Positions 16,215 to 24,529 of a DNA stretch of 31,475 nt are shown here, piece by piece; the first letter of the stretch is position 1; each line of letters starts with the position of its first letter. This stretch comes from UBA6136 sp044237765 (GTDB lineage: Bacteria > Pseudomonadota > Gammaproteobacteria > Methylococcales > Methylococcaceae): contig JBIIEQ010000037.1 of NCBI GenBank assembly GCA_044237765.1, positions 1 to 31,475 of the forward strand, in the 5' to 3' direction. Below the pieces are notes generated by a model. That model was not told where the DNA came from. It saw only the letters and a list, made by a program, of their open reading frames with translations, and did not search any database. Made by a program: the position numbers and the translations under genes.

Positions 16215-17609
16215 TCAGGCCCGGCTGGGTCGGATTTTGCCTACCAGCCATTGATAAAGAACACCCGTGAACAGAGAGATCAGCGCGATCAGCCCAACCA
16301 GCATGAGAATCTTCTGAAAAGCGAAGTTGATCAGGGCTTCGCCTCGGGTTTGAGTTTCACGCGACAGTTCGGCGACCTGCTTTGCCAGTGCCTCGGTATG
16401 GGCCGGATTCAGTGTCGTCTGCAGCATTTTGAGGGTTTCGGTCAGCCGCTGTGACATGCGGTTGATTTCCAGCGCCGTAGTGGCGTACTCCTTGATATCG
16501 AACGGCGGAGAGTTGGGGTCGGAGGGCCATTTTTCGATATGTGTCAGCACGCCATCAAAGGTACCCAGGGCTTGCTGGGTGGAAGTCGCCATCTTTCCCC
16601 CTTCGGACAGCGTCTGGGTAAAACTCCTGGAGAGGTTAGTAAGGCCCTCTTTTTCAGTTTTAAGGGCAAGTAAAACTTTTTCCCGTTCTGTGCTGATCTG
16701 GCTGGGGAGTTTCTCCATGGTCAGACTCAGACGGTCCGCAGCCGATCCAATCTGGCTTGTACCGGTGATCATTTCCCTGACTTCCGGGGCGGCCATGGCT
16801 CTTAGGGATAAAAGTTCCATTTGCCATTGCATGACGATCGGCATGCGCTGGCCCATAAAAAGAGCTCGCTCGGCGAAAAGCCTGGTCTCTGTCAGTTCCC
16901 GTGTGGCGGGGTCCAGCCCGGACAACGGATCGATATCCAGTAAGGCAAAAACACTGGAAGGCATCAATGAGTTTTTCTGCTTCTCACTGTGCTGGGTCAC
17001 ATCACTCACCAGTCGGGTACTTGCAAAGGCCTCCAATTCTCCTTCCGGACTTCCAGATGTCTTGTGCCACTCGTTGATGGATTGACGGAGTTCGGTCTGC
17101 ATGGATGGGCTCAAAACCCTTTGTGCGATAGCCCATATTTCCGATTCCCGGGTTTCCAGGGTTTTCAGCATATGTTCAGCTGAAAGACCATAAACTTTGG
17201 GGAGCCAGTAATCCTGAACACGCCAACGGGCACCACTGGCCAGAACCGTCAGGGAAACCAGGTTCGCAAGCGCATTGGAACCTGAAGCCAGACCATAGAC
17301 ATCAGTGGCCAGGGTAATTTTGATGGAAAGTGACTCCTCCCGCGGTATGGGTTTGCCATCCCGTTGAAGTCGCTCAATGGCCCCGGACGTGGATGTGACG
17401 AAGTTATCAGCAAACCGCAGCATGTCTTCCTGCAGGTCTACAGGATCGACCGGTTCGGTCTCCACCCCTCCAGGTAAGACAGCCTTCACAGCACGAACGG
17501 GAAGATCGACTGTTGTTTCAATGAGAGAACAGCCCGATGCGCCAAACAGAATCGCCATGCTCAGCAAGGGGACCCATCGACTGGCGCGTTCCAGAAGGAT
17601 AAAAGTCAT
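16215..17609 (-). CDS. Lipoprotein with long helical domain and C-terminal membrane helix
   Basis: The 464-residue product starts with a signal ending in LFGASGC, giving a lipidated C27 followed by Ser, the usual signal for outer-membrane sorting. The body is mostly helical with long amphipathic stretches (for example EKLPSQISTEREKVLLALKT and the AEALAKQVAELSRETQTR region), suggesting coiled coils. Near the C-terminus, residues about 434-457 form a clear membrane helix (ILMLVGLIALISLFTGVLYQ) followed by a basic tail. I do not recognise the family. A lipid anchor at one end and a transmembrane helix at the other is unusual and could mean either a bridge across the periplasm or double anchoring in one membrane. 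It lies 162 bp upstream of the protease gene on the same strand. Confidence 0.72.
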   Translation of the reverse strand: MTFILLERASRWVPLLSMAILFGASGCSLIETTVDLPVRAVKAVLPGGVETEPVDPVDLQEDMLRFADNFVTSTSGAIERLQRDGKPIPREESLSIKITLATDVYGLASGSNALANLVSLTVLASGARWRVQDYWLPKVYGLSAEHMLKTLETRESEIWAIAQRVLSPSMQTELRQSINEWHKTSGSPEGELEAFASTRLVSDVTQHSEKQKNSLMPSSVFALLDIDPLSGLDPATRELTETRLFAERALFMGQRMPIVMQWQMELLSLRAMAAPEVREMITGTSQIGSAADRLSLTMEKLPSQISTEREKVLLALKTEKEGLTNLSRSFTQTLSEGGKMATSTQQALGTFDGVLTHIEKWPSDPNSPPFDIKEYATTALEINRMSQRLTETLKMLQTTLNPAHTEALAKQVAELSRETQTRGEALINFAFQKILMLVGLIALISLFTGVLYQWLVGKIRPSRA

Positions 17610-17886
17610 GGTGTTAGCGAGTGCAGTCGACTATCGGAATGAATCGTAGAGGAGGACTCTGGTGTCCGGATTGTAACTGCTAAGCCGGAAAGAGGTCTGC
17701 CAAACAGCCTCGATAATATCCTTCGCTGGCTCAGCGTGATGACTGAACATGGCTGCACCAGAAGCTTGGTAACCTATGCGCGCATTTTGATGCTCTCGGA
17801 AAAGAAAAAAATAGACCGGTTGATGGCCCCAGACTATCTGGAATAGATGTCTTTGGGCAATCAGCCATGAGGAGGAACCCATACCC

Positions 17887-18957
17887 ATGAAACGTATTAC
17901 CTATGTCAGCACGTCAACCAGCCCGCTATCTCAAGCCACACTTGACGAAATTGGCAATGTCTCAGCCCGCAACAATGCTCGTTCCAATGTGACGGGCATT
18001 CTGCTTACTGGCGGCGACATTTTTCTCCAGATACTGGAGGGAGAAGTCACGGAGGTGGATCGGACGCTGGAACGCATTCGCCAGGATCCACGTCATGGTG
18101 ATCTGCAACTCATCAAGGTAGAAAACTCAGCCGCCACCCGCTTGTTCCCCGCGTGGTCGATGCAGACCGCAAGACTGGATGACATCAACGACGCCCTCAT
18201 GAGCGCCATTCGCATCATACTGGCCAATATGACGGAGTCACGGCGCATCTTGGAGCGGTATACCCAACCAGCCGTTCTCGAATTTATCAACCGAGGTATC
18301 AACCCCTTGCAGGTACCATACCAATCCGGAGACAAGGTAGTTCTGTTTGGGGATATCGCCGCGTTTGATGCGCTTTCGGCCTTCTACTCCACAGAAGAGG
18401 TGGCAGACCATGCCCGCTGTTTTCTGGAAGTGCTGTCTGCGGCCGTCGTCCGCCATGGCGGTCAGGTCAACAAATACATGGGCGACAAGGTCATGGCTTA
18501 TTTCCCAACCAGCCGGGTCGATGATGCCATCCGCTGTTGTCTCGAATCCCTCCAGGCCATGCGCGCGCTCAGAGCCAACGCAGCCCAATGCCGATTGCGT
18601 AATTTCCTCTATGGCGGATTTGGCTTAACACTTGGCCCCGTCATCGAGGGCAACTTCGGTACTGATATCAAGCTGGATTACACGATACTGGGGCACACAG
18701 TGAACATGGCGGCCCGTCTTGAAAGCATGACGCGATCGACCGGGCGCGCACTGATGTTTGGCGAATCCGTCAAGAACGCCTGCCAGGAACCCTGGCCATG
18801 GGAGGAGATGGGGCAGTTGCAGTTGAAAGGTGAATCAACTGCCTGTAGTTATTTCAGCCTCAAAGATGACATCGTCCACGACACCCGGTCTGTGGATGAC
18901 ATGATCGATCATGTCCTCAGCACGACCGAGGAGCATCGGCGCAACTGTCTGTGTTGA
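17887..18957 (+). CDS. BLUF-domain photoactivated adenylyl cyclase
   Basis: Blue light sensed by a flavin should switch on ATP-to-cAMP conversion in the cytoplasm. Residues 1-95 form a BLUF domain with flavin-contact residues Y6, N30, Q48 (FLQILEGE) and the W90-S91-M92 triplet. A helical linker (about 100-145) leads to a class III cyclase domain. There the metal ligands are D156 (LFGDIAAF) and D200 (KYMGDKVMA), the adenine-selecting pair is K196 and T266 (LDYTILG), and the transition-state residues are N273 and R277 (VNMAARLE). Length, domain order and numbering are offset by one from Beggiatoa bPAC, as remembered. The K/T pair argues for cAMP rather than cGMP. An AGGAGGA ribosome binding site lies 10 bp before the ATG. 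It stands alone, with no CRP or phosphodiesterase gene adjacent. Confidence 0.93.
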   Translation: MKRITYVSTSTSPLSQATLDEIGNVSARNNARSNVTGILLTGGDIFLQILEGEVTEVDRTLERIRQDPRHGDLQLIKVENSAATRLFPAWSMQTARLDDINDALMSAIRIILANMTESRRILERYTQPAVLEFINRGINPLQVPYQSGDKVVLFGDIAAFDALSAFYSTEEVADHARCFLEVLSAAVVRHGGQVNKYMGDKVMAYFPTSRVDDAIRCCLESLQAMRALRANAAQCRLRNFLYGGFGLTLGPVIEGNFGTDIKLDYTILGHTVNMAARLESMTRSTGRALMFGESVKNACQEPWPWEEMGQLQLKGESTACSYFSLKDDIVHDTRSVDDMIDHVLSTTEEHRRNCLC

Positions 18958-18979
18958 TGTCTGTCTAGTAGCGGGAATG

Positions 18980-18997
18980 AAAGCCTCTTGAGGCTTT
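18980..18997 (+). terminator. Hairpin after the photoactivated cyclase
   Basis: AAAGCCTC and GAGGCTTT form a perfect eight-base stem around TT, 22 bp after the cyclase stop. Followed by GAGTGG rather than a U-tract, it is at best a weak intrinsic terminator. An outer pair, GTAGCG near 18969 and CGCTAC near 19026, could enclose it. Confidence 0.35.
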
Positions 18998-19078
18998 GAG
19001 TGGCTTGAGTTCCTTTGACAGTCCTCGCTACGGTGAGTCTAATACAGGATGAGAAATTAGCATAAAACCGGCAATGGC

Positions 19079-20440
19079 CTAAACCTTCGCACTAGCATTT
19101 AAACCCGAAAGATAAGCACCATGAGCTGTGCCGATATACTTTTTTATGGTGTGCTCGCCTGCAAATATAAGTTTTGGATTCACTGGTAATGAAAGCGTAT
19201 CGCAATCCCTAGGAGAAGACCCTAAACCAACAAATGAGTAGGACCCAAAACTAAATGGATTCTTTCCCCAGCGGGTAATTTTGTACCCCACTGGGTCTGG
19301 TACCGAAGCCCCATAAATGGCCCTTAGAACACTCATTGCACTGGACACTGTCTGAGCATCAGAATAGGCCTCAAGAGTGGATGCAAATGAACCCGCGTTA
19401 AATCCAAGAAGAATCGGCTGATTAGTTATCCGCTGAAAATCATACCACTCAGCCCACCGCCCCCGCTCAAGACCAATATATCCAAGCAACTGCTCCTGAT
19501 TATCCCAGAATCTATAAGGGAAACGCAGGTAAGTCTTGTTCAAGACACCCATGCCAAGCCTGCTGATGGCAGCACTGTAGACCGCAGGTAGCGCCGGGGT
19601 AAACTTAATTGCACCAGCCTTCAAAACACCAAGCGGTACAGTCACAATTACTTTTTTGGCAGAAAAGGTTCCATTGTTTGTTTTAATATTGACATTGCTT
19701 CCGCCATAATTTATCTCTTGGACCAGCGTAGAGAGTCGAACATCGAGACCCACGGCAAGATAGTCTGTTATCTGGCTATATCCTTGTTTTATTATTACGT
19801 CATTACCAGAAAAGCCCGAGTCTTGATCCCAGTATTTTAATGACATCCGACTGGTATCAGCCGCGTAGTCATGCTCAATGTCAGTGTTAATTGAATACTG
19901 AATCGCCCGTTGCTCAAATGGCGAATATGTTCTAACCGAAAGGGCTGCATTGATAGCTGAACCGAGCGATTTATCTGTTTTCGCCTGTCTCTGTGCTTTG
20001 CTTAACCCCGCCATCAATGTGTCGTAATTTGCATCGACCAGACTGTCTTCGGCGTCTGTTATCGCTCTACCGTCAAAATCATACCGCTGGATAGAATCGT
20101 AATTCGTCGGGAAGGTCGATATATTAAGGGAGTTAGCTATTGCTGCTATAGGATTCCTGTTTATTCCATGAATCCATGAGGCACCCAAATCAAGCGGAAG
20201 ACCAAGGGATCGATCTGTCACAGTTCTCCCTCCAATGCTGCTCTGCGCCTCCAATAAAATGACACTTTTCCCCTTGGCTACCAAATCTCTTGCAGCGGAC
20301 AGACCCGACATGCCAGCTCCGATAATCACAACCTCAGAAGTCATCGGGGCACTGCCTGCCCGAACGTGAGGAAGCCACCCTAGGCCAGCCATTGAGGTCA
20401 GCGCTAATTTTATGAAGTTCCTTCTGCTGTCCGTTGTCAT
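19079..20440 (-). CDS. Tat-exported flavin monoamine oxidase family protein
   Basis: The 453-residue protein starts with a twin-arginine export signal (SRRNFIK followed by a hydrophobic stretch and a VRAGSA cleavage region), so it should be exported folded with its FAD. The mature part opens with the FAD motif VVIIGAGMSGLSAARDL (about 37-53), LEAQSSIGGRTVTD and LDLGASWIHG, continues with VTVPLGVLKAGAIKF, and ends with LIFAGEHTIKKYIGTAHGAY, the flavin-contact segment of amine and polyamine oxidases. The substrate (polyamine, aromatic amine or other) cannot be told. The ATG at 20440 follows an AGAGAGG ribosome binding site. G+C is clearly lower than in the core genes. Confidence 0.85.
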   Translation of the reverse strand: MTTDSRRNFIKLALTSMAGLGWLPHVRAGSAPMTSEVVIIGAGMSGLSAARDLVAKGKSVILLEAQSSIGGRTVTDRSLGLPLDLGASWIHGINRNPIAAIANSLNISTFPTNYDSIQRYDFDGRAITDAEDSLVDANYDTLMAGLSKAQRQAKTDKSLGSAINAALSVRTYSPFEQRAIQYSINTDIEHDYAADTSRMSLKYWDQDSGFSGNDVIIKQGYSQITDYLAVGLDVRLSTLVQEINYGGSNVNIKTNNGTFSAKKVIVTVPLGVLKAGAIKFTPALPAVYSAAISRLGMGVLNKTYLRFPYRFWDNQEQLLGYIGLERGRWAEWYDFQRITNQPILLGFNAGSFASTLEAYSDAQTVSSAMSVLRAIYGASVPDPVGYKITRWGKNPFSFGSYSFVGLGSSPRDCDTLSLPVNPKLIFAGEHTIKKYIGTAHGAYLSGLNASAKV

Positions 20441-20689
20441 GATGATTGGCCTCTCTCTGTCTCTAGGAAGTTGCTGACAATTTAAAATCTATTGTAATGC
20501 CATCTTCCCATACACGGGTAAATAAGGAAATCCCAATTTCTAAATTTCGCCGCGTAAGCATCTGATACATATTTGGCCGAATCATCGGATCGATGATCTG
20601 TTACCGATTCAAGAGTGCGAGCCTCGACAAATCCCGTGAGGCTCCCGCCGCTTCAGGTCTGCGGCAGCAATTTTGGAAATCTACGTGGA

Positions 20690-20996
20690 AAGACTGAGGC
20701 ATTACGAAGGAGAGTCGTATTTTGGAAGGGCATTTAATGCCTGATCTGTGCATAGGCTCATAGCAATACCGCCCAAGTATGGGGTGTCGCAAGTGATTAG
20801 GTTCATCAAATGTAAGAGCGCGATTCACCTCGCCCGAGTCTATGGAGACAGAAACAGTAACTTTTCGGGCCAGAGCATCTGGGCTCGTGGCTATTTTGTT
20901 TCGAAGGTTGGTCGTGATGAGGCGATGATACGCCCTTACATCCAAGACCAGGAAAAAGAAGATCAGCGACTGGATCAGCTCAAGCTATCGAACTAA
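20690..20996 (+). pseudogene. IS200-family transposase remnant (tnpA)
   Basis: The C-terminal two thirds of an IS200/IS605-type Y1 transposase can be read. From 20748 it continues through IPPKYGVSQVIRFIKCKSAI, the WARGYFVSKVGRDEAMIRPY block with the catalytic tyrosine position (IRPYI), and QEKEDQRLDQLKL to the TAA at 20994. Just upstream, in another frame, ESRILEGHLMPD matches the preceding family sequence. The join reads GAT-CT-GTG-CAT, so one base is lost from the first His codon of the HUH metal site. The N-terminal third is gone. It is inactive. Confidence 0.85.
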
Positions 20997-21079
20997 TCGG
21001 CCAACGATAGGTAGCCCAACAACCGCGGGTTCGCGTTAGCGACCACCTACTTCCACTCCGAGCGGCCAAGAAATGAAAG

Positions 21080-21098
21080 CCCCCGGCTCTGCCGGGGG
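21080..21098 (+). repeat. Hairpin, likely right end of the IS200 remnant
   Basis: CCCCCGGC-TCT-GCCGGGGG is a perfect eight-base stem with a three-base loop about 85 bp after the transposase stop, then ATTGTTACTATTT. IS200-type elements have such subterminal hairpins at the right end in place of inverted repeats. It could also act as a transcription terminator. Confidence 0.55.
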
Positions 21099-21279
21099 AT
21101 TGTTACTATTTAAAAGTTTTCAGTGACTATAGGTTTTACACAGGGCAATCGCGCGAAATTATTAACCCAACAAGTCCTTATAATTTAGTGGACTGTCCAA
21201 GTTTTGAGAAAATCTTTACCAACTATATAAATAGGTTAGTACTTCATGCGATTGCCCAATGTGAATCAGTGCCCCATTC

Positions 21280-23460
21280 CTACTGCGGTGGAGGGGGTGC
21301 CACGAAATTAGCGGCTGTGTCAGATCCCGGCCACCATTGACGATATAGCAAGGTTCCTAATGGCAGAACTTCTGGTGTCGGTGGATTGCTTTTAAAGTGA
21401 TTTTCCCAATTTGTTGGTTGCCCTATATCTGACCTAAGTAGCGCAATGTTTGCGTTAATTTTTTCGTAATTTCTCTCAAAAATGGTGGCGCAGCCATCAC
21501 GGATATCTAACGAAGACGATGTAGCGACAAATCCAGCACCAGCTCGACCCAGAATGTCAGATCGGAATGGCAGTTCGGTACTTCCCCAGGCTTCGGGGGT
21601 TTTGTCTGGGTAAGGATTATCATTTATCTTGCTAGCAAAGAAGCTAGCGGCATCAAGCCCACCACTAGTTTTTGATAAAGTATCTCTGTCATCTCCATTC
21701 CATTGATTATTATGTTGCATCTGGGGGTTCCACCAAAACTCGACGTTACTGGCAAGACCATAAGGATTCAAGCTTGAATTAATATGATAGTTATATGTTT
21801 GATTAATTGCATCTTGAAAATAATAAGTAACACCTCGAACATCTATATCGCATGATGTTGCATTAATATTATCCCACTGACTCGTTGCTATGTTTACCAT
21901 GTTGAACCAAGTAGTTCGCGCAGATGGAGTTGGGCCAGAACCAGAATATAGTCCGGCTGGAAGAGCCATATACCCCCTATGCCGTTGCCATGAACCAATC
22001 TCATCTGACAGCAAAGACTCTGGCATAGCGGCATCAATATTTGAACGCCATACACATAGGGTCGGAGTTGAGGGTGTCGAATTTGTCTTACATACTTTTG
22101 GATTTCCGTCCTCTTTCAGCCCAAGAACTATCTCCGTATTTTTTTCAAGACCATTAAATTTGTTATATTCACTATATAGAGCAATTTGATTCGCCTGAAT
22201 AGTACTCCAATAAGCTAGAAATGCACGTAATTCATTAATGTGCTCTGGCGTATACCATGGATACTGACCTTGATAATTCTTGTTAAGCTGACTCCATGCA
22301 CCAGCCTGACCACCCGCTGTGCCAAACAGCATGTTATTTATCGCCGCCCCGCAATTTGTATTTAGAGTGTTCCACTCAGGAAGATCTGCCATCAATACCG
22401 GATTATTTCTACCTAATTTTGATGGGTCATTACCTGCCTGCTCGACCAACCCCTCATAAAGTTGATATTGTTGTACCACAGCGTTGCCACACTGCACGGC
22501 AGGGCCAAGACTGAGTTGAAATTGGACCTGGGCCAGTTCGTGCTGAATTGCAGCAAGCCCTTGATTTACGCAAGCCAATTGTGCCGATACTGCATGAATA
22601 GCCTCTAAGGTTGGCTTTTGCTCGCCCTCATTTGGAAGAAGAAGCCCTATAACCGTAGAACTTAAGAGTTCAGGAATTCCAACATGCTCCATCAAGTTAA
22701 TGGCAACTTTGGATCCGATATCTAAAACATCAACCCCATTAGAAGCATTATTAGCAGAATCGCAGCCTGAATTAGTTTCAGAGAAACTGAATGTATAATC
22801 GGCCAACCCTTCAGGATTTACCCCACCTGCATCATTCGGGTTTTCTACACTCTTGACCAGTCCTTGAATTAAGTTACCAATCCCCCCTACCTCGTCTGAC
22901 TTCGCCTTTGTTAATGCCCATGACTGATATTTGTTTGGATGACGCAAAGCACTAGAATGCATAGATTTTGGCAAACCAAAACGGTTTCTCACATGCTCAA
23001 GTTTTTCGTTATGGTTATTTCCAATAGCACTGCTCGCCCGTGAAGCTATCGTGGATATAAGATCCACATAACTAATCACATGGCCAGAAAGAGGCAAATT
23101 ATCTATCTTCCCAAACAAGCGCGCTTTAAATCGCTCCTTGCTCACAATAGTCTCCCCAGAATACTCCAGCACTTTTCCACCTTTAACTGTTATAGAAAGT
23201 GGTTGCTTCGATAATTTATTTTTTGAAAAAGTAAATATTGCAGATCCTCTGCTGTTTGATATTGCAGCACCAATTTTTTTTCCAGCATTATCACTCAGCA
23301 CTACAGACGAACCAGAAAGAAATGCCTGAGGTCCCAACGTAGATAAGACCTGAATATGTATCAGGTTTTTCTCCCGTGCAAACGCATTGGAACTAAATAC
23401 ATCACAAATGACAATGGATAATAAATTAATTATTAATAAAAGTATCTTTCTACTAATCAT
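21280..23460 (-). CDS. Large secreted protein of unknown function
   Basis: The 726-residue product has a signal peptide (MISRKILLLIINLLSIVICD, cleavage probably after NAFA). A beta-rich segment at about 35-100 (VVLSDNAGKKIGAAISNSRG) looks like an immunoglobulin-like or carboxypeptidase-regulatory-like domain. The central region, about 280-320 (AIHAVSAQLACVNQGLAAIQ), is a heptad-like amphipathic helix. The C-terminal 300 residues are rich in Asn, Trp and Tyr with several cysteines, suggesting an extracytoplasmic disulfide-bonded fold, and the protein ends in PPPPQ. I recognise no family or catalytic motif; a helical surface or pore-forming protein is only a guess. AAAGGTG before the ATG is a good ribosome binding site. 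Low G+C. Confidence 0.7.
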   Translation of the reverse strand: MISRKILLLIINLLSIVICDVFSSNAFAREKNLIHIQVLSTLGPQAFLSGSSVVLSDNAGKKIGAAISNSRGSAIFTFSKNKLSKQPLSITVKGGKVLEYSGETIVSKERFKARLFGKIDNLPLSGHVISYVDLISTIASRASSAIGNNHNEKLEHVRNRFGLPKSMHSSALRHPNKYQSWALTKAKSDEVGGIGNLIQGLVKSVENPNDAGGVNPEGLADYTFSFSETNSGCDSANNASNGVDVLDIGSKVAINLMEHVGIPELLSSTVIGLLLPNEGEQKPTLEAIHAVSAQLACVNQGLAAIQHELAQVQFQLSLGPAVQCGNAVVQQYQLYEGLVEQAGNDPSKLGRNNPVLMADLPEWNTLNTNCGAAINNMLFGTAGGQAGAWSQLNKNYQGQYPWYTPEHINELRAFLAYWSTIQANQIALYSEYNKFNGLEKNTEIVLGLKEDGNPKVCKTNSTPSTPTLCVWRSNIDAAMPESLLSDEIGSWQRHRGYMALPAGLYSGSGPTPSARTTWFNMVNIATSQWDNINATSCDIDVRGVTYYFQDAINQTYNYHINSSLNPYGLASNVEFWWNPQMQHNNQWNGDDRDTLSKTSGGLDAASFFASKINDNPYPDKTPEAWGSTELPFRSDILGRAGAGFVATSSSLDIRDGCATIFERNYEKINANIALLRSDIGQPTNWENHFKSNPPTPEVLPLGTLLYRQWWPGSDTAANFVAPPPPQ

Positions 23461-23894
23461 ACAACACCTTTGCTATTGAATCTACTGAATAACGGTTGAA
23501 TAAAGCCCGGTGGCTTTGCGCAGTGGATTGCTCGGATATCCCAAAGATAGAAAACTCTACTGAACTTGCAGAGGTTATAACTTGACCCCATCGCTTGGGT
23601 AAAAAAGGGCTCTCTGCCCCATACATCGGGATATTCCGTTGGTTATGTGCTTGGTGGCTCACAACATGGAGTGTCCCGGATGGACCCTGTATTTCAAACT
23701 TTTGCTATCTCCCCTGCGGAGCCGGGGGATTTCCCATTTGTGGTTAATTGCTTAGGGAGGCTCTAAACAAATCGAAAATCAGCACATTAAGAAGGTTAAA
23801 CTCATATATTATTAAGCGTTCGGATTTCTCGAAATTAATACTTCAGAGGCCCCTCAGGAGATTTCTCACATACTAGACACATAGTATCAGATAG
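23461..23894. other. Intergenic stretch with hairpins, no supported gene
   Basis: AAAGCC-CGGT-GGCTTT (23502-23517) lies about 40 bp upstream of the secreted-protein gene. CCCCTGC-GGA-GCCGGGG (23711-23727) has one mismatch and then GATTT; it resembles the hairpin at 21080-21098 in right arm, loop size and orientation. A 69-codon open frame (23453-23662, minus) overlaps the next gene's start, and I do not accept it. The rest is AT-rich with no further signal. Confidence 0.45.
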
Positions 23895-24215
23895 TTACTC
23901 AAACTCAAGCTCGAGAGAGCTATCACAGAAGTCGTGTAACGCTGGAGTGGACTCAGATCCATCAGAATAGACAGCAGTGACATACTGCTTACATTCCTGA
24001 TTGTTTGTGCTCTCAGACCAAACTAACGTCAATGACTCACCTGCTTTAATTCCAGAGCCAATATCAAACTCACCCCAAGTCTTTTTATCTTCTGAAGTAA
24101 GGATCTTCTTAATTTTATCTTTCGTTTTATTGTGTACCACAAATGAGTAATCAGCCATGGCAATGCCGGTAGAAATTGAAAGACCAATGGTGAGTATTAT
24201 GTTGGTGATTTTCAT
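23895..24215 (-). CDS. Small secreted protein, unknown function
   Basis: The 106-residue product has a signal peptide, MKITNIILTIGLSISTGIAMA, with an AMA-D cleavage site. The mature 85 residues are acidic and beta-rich (YSFVVHNKTKDKIKKILTSE, then FDIGSGIKAGESLTLVWSES) with two cysteines, in NQECKQYV and LHDFCDSS, that could form a disulfide. It ends SSLELEFE. Proteins with this FDIGSGI...LVW...C...DFC pattern occur as uncharacterised small exported proteins in other gammaproteobacteria; no function is known to me. It stands alone in the island. Confidence 0.7.
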   Translation of the reverse strand: MKITNIILTIGLSISTGIAMADYSFVVHNKTKDKIKKILTSEDKKTWGEFDIGSGIKAGESLTLVWSESTNNQECKQYVTAVYSDGSESTPALHDFCDSSLELEFE

Positions 24216-24529
24216 GTTTATAATTCCAGTTAATAGTTAAAATCTTGCCACAAGTTATGTGTTATATGGATGAATGCGCATCTGATGTAATTAATTACAG
24301 CCTACATTTATTCGCTAAACACTCCATGGAAAGACTGAAACCGAGGTGTATGATATTGGTTTATTGCAATAAGTTTTATTAATCTTCTGCCCCATGTTGT
24401 TAGATATAAAAGTCTACATGAATGCCAGAAATTACCATTGTGCATGAGCAATGATCCAAGTTGCACGAATTTTTCTAAGATAGCGAAGCATGTATATTTA
24501 TTTTTTAAGATAACTTATTCTTCAATAAA
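24216..24529. other. AT-rich intergenic stretch
   Basis: The only structure seen is a perfect 12-base palindrome, TTATTGCAATAA (24361-24372). It may hold the promoter of the small secreted gene (minus strand) and the 3' end of the membrane-protein transcript. No gene is supported. Confidence 0.4.

Noticed and set aside
20601..20945. Minus-strand open frame of 114 codons
   Set aside because: It runs antisense across the IS200 transposase remnant, which has clear family sequence.
23453..23662. Minus-strand open frame of 69 codons upstream of the secreted protein
   Set aside because: It overlaps the start of the 726-residue gene, has no clear ribosome binding site or family signal, and may be chance.
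20686..24338. Shared 12-mer TGGAAAGACTGA at 20686 and 24327
   Set aside because: Twelve-base matches are expected by chance in a window of this size, and the flanks do not align.
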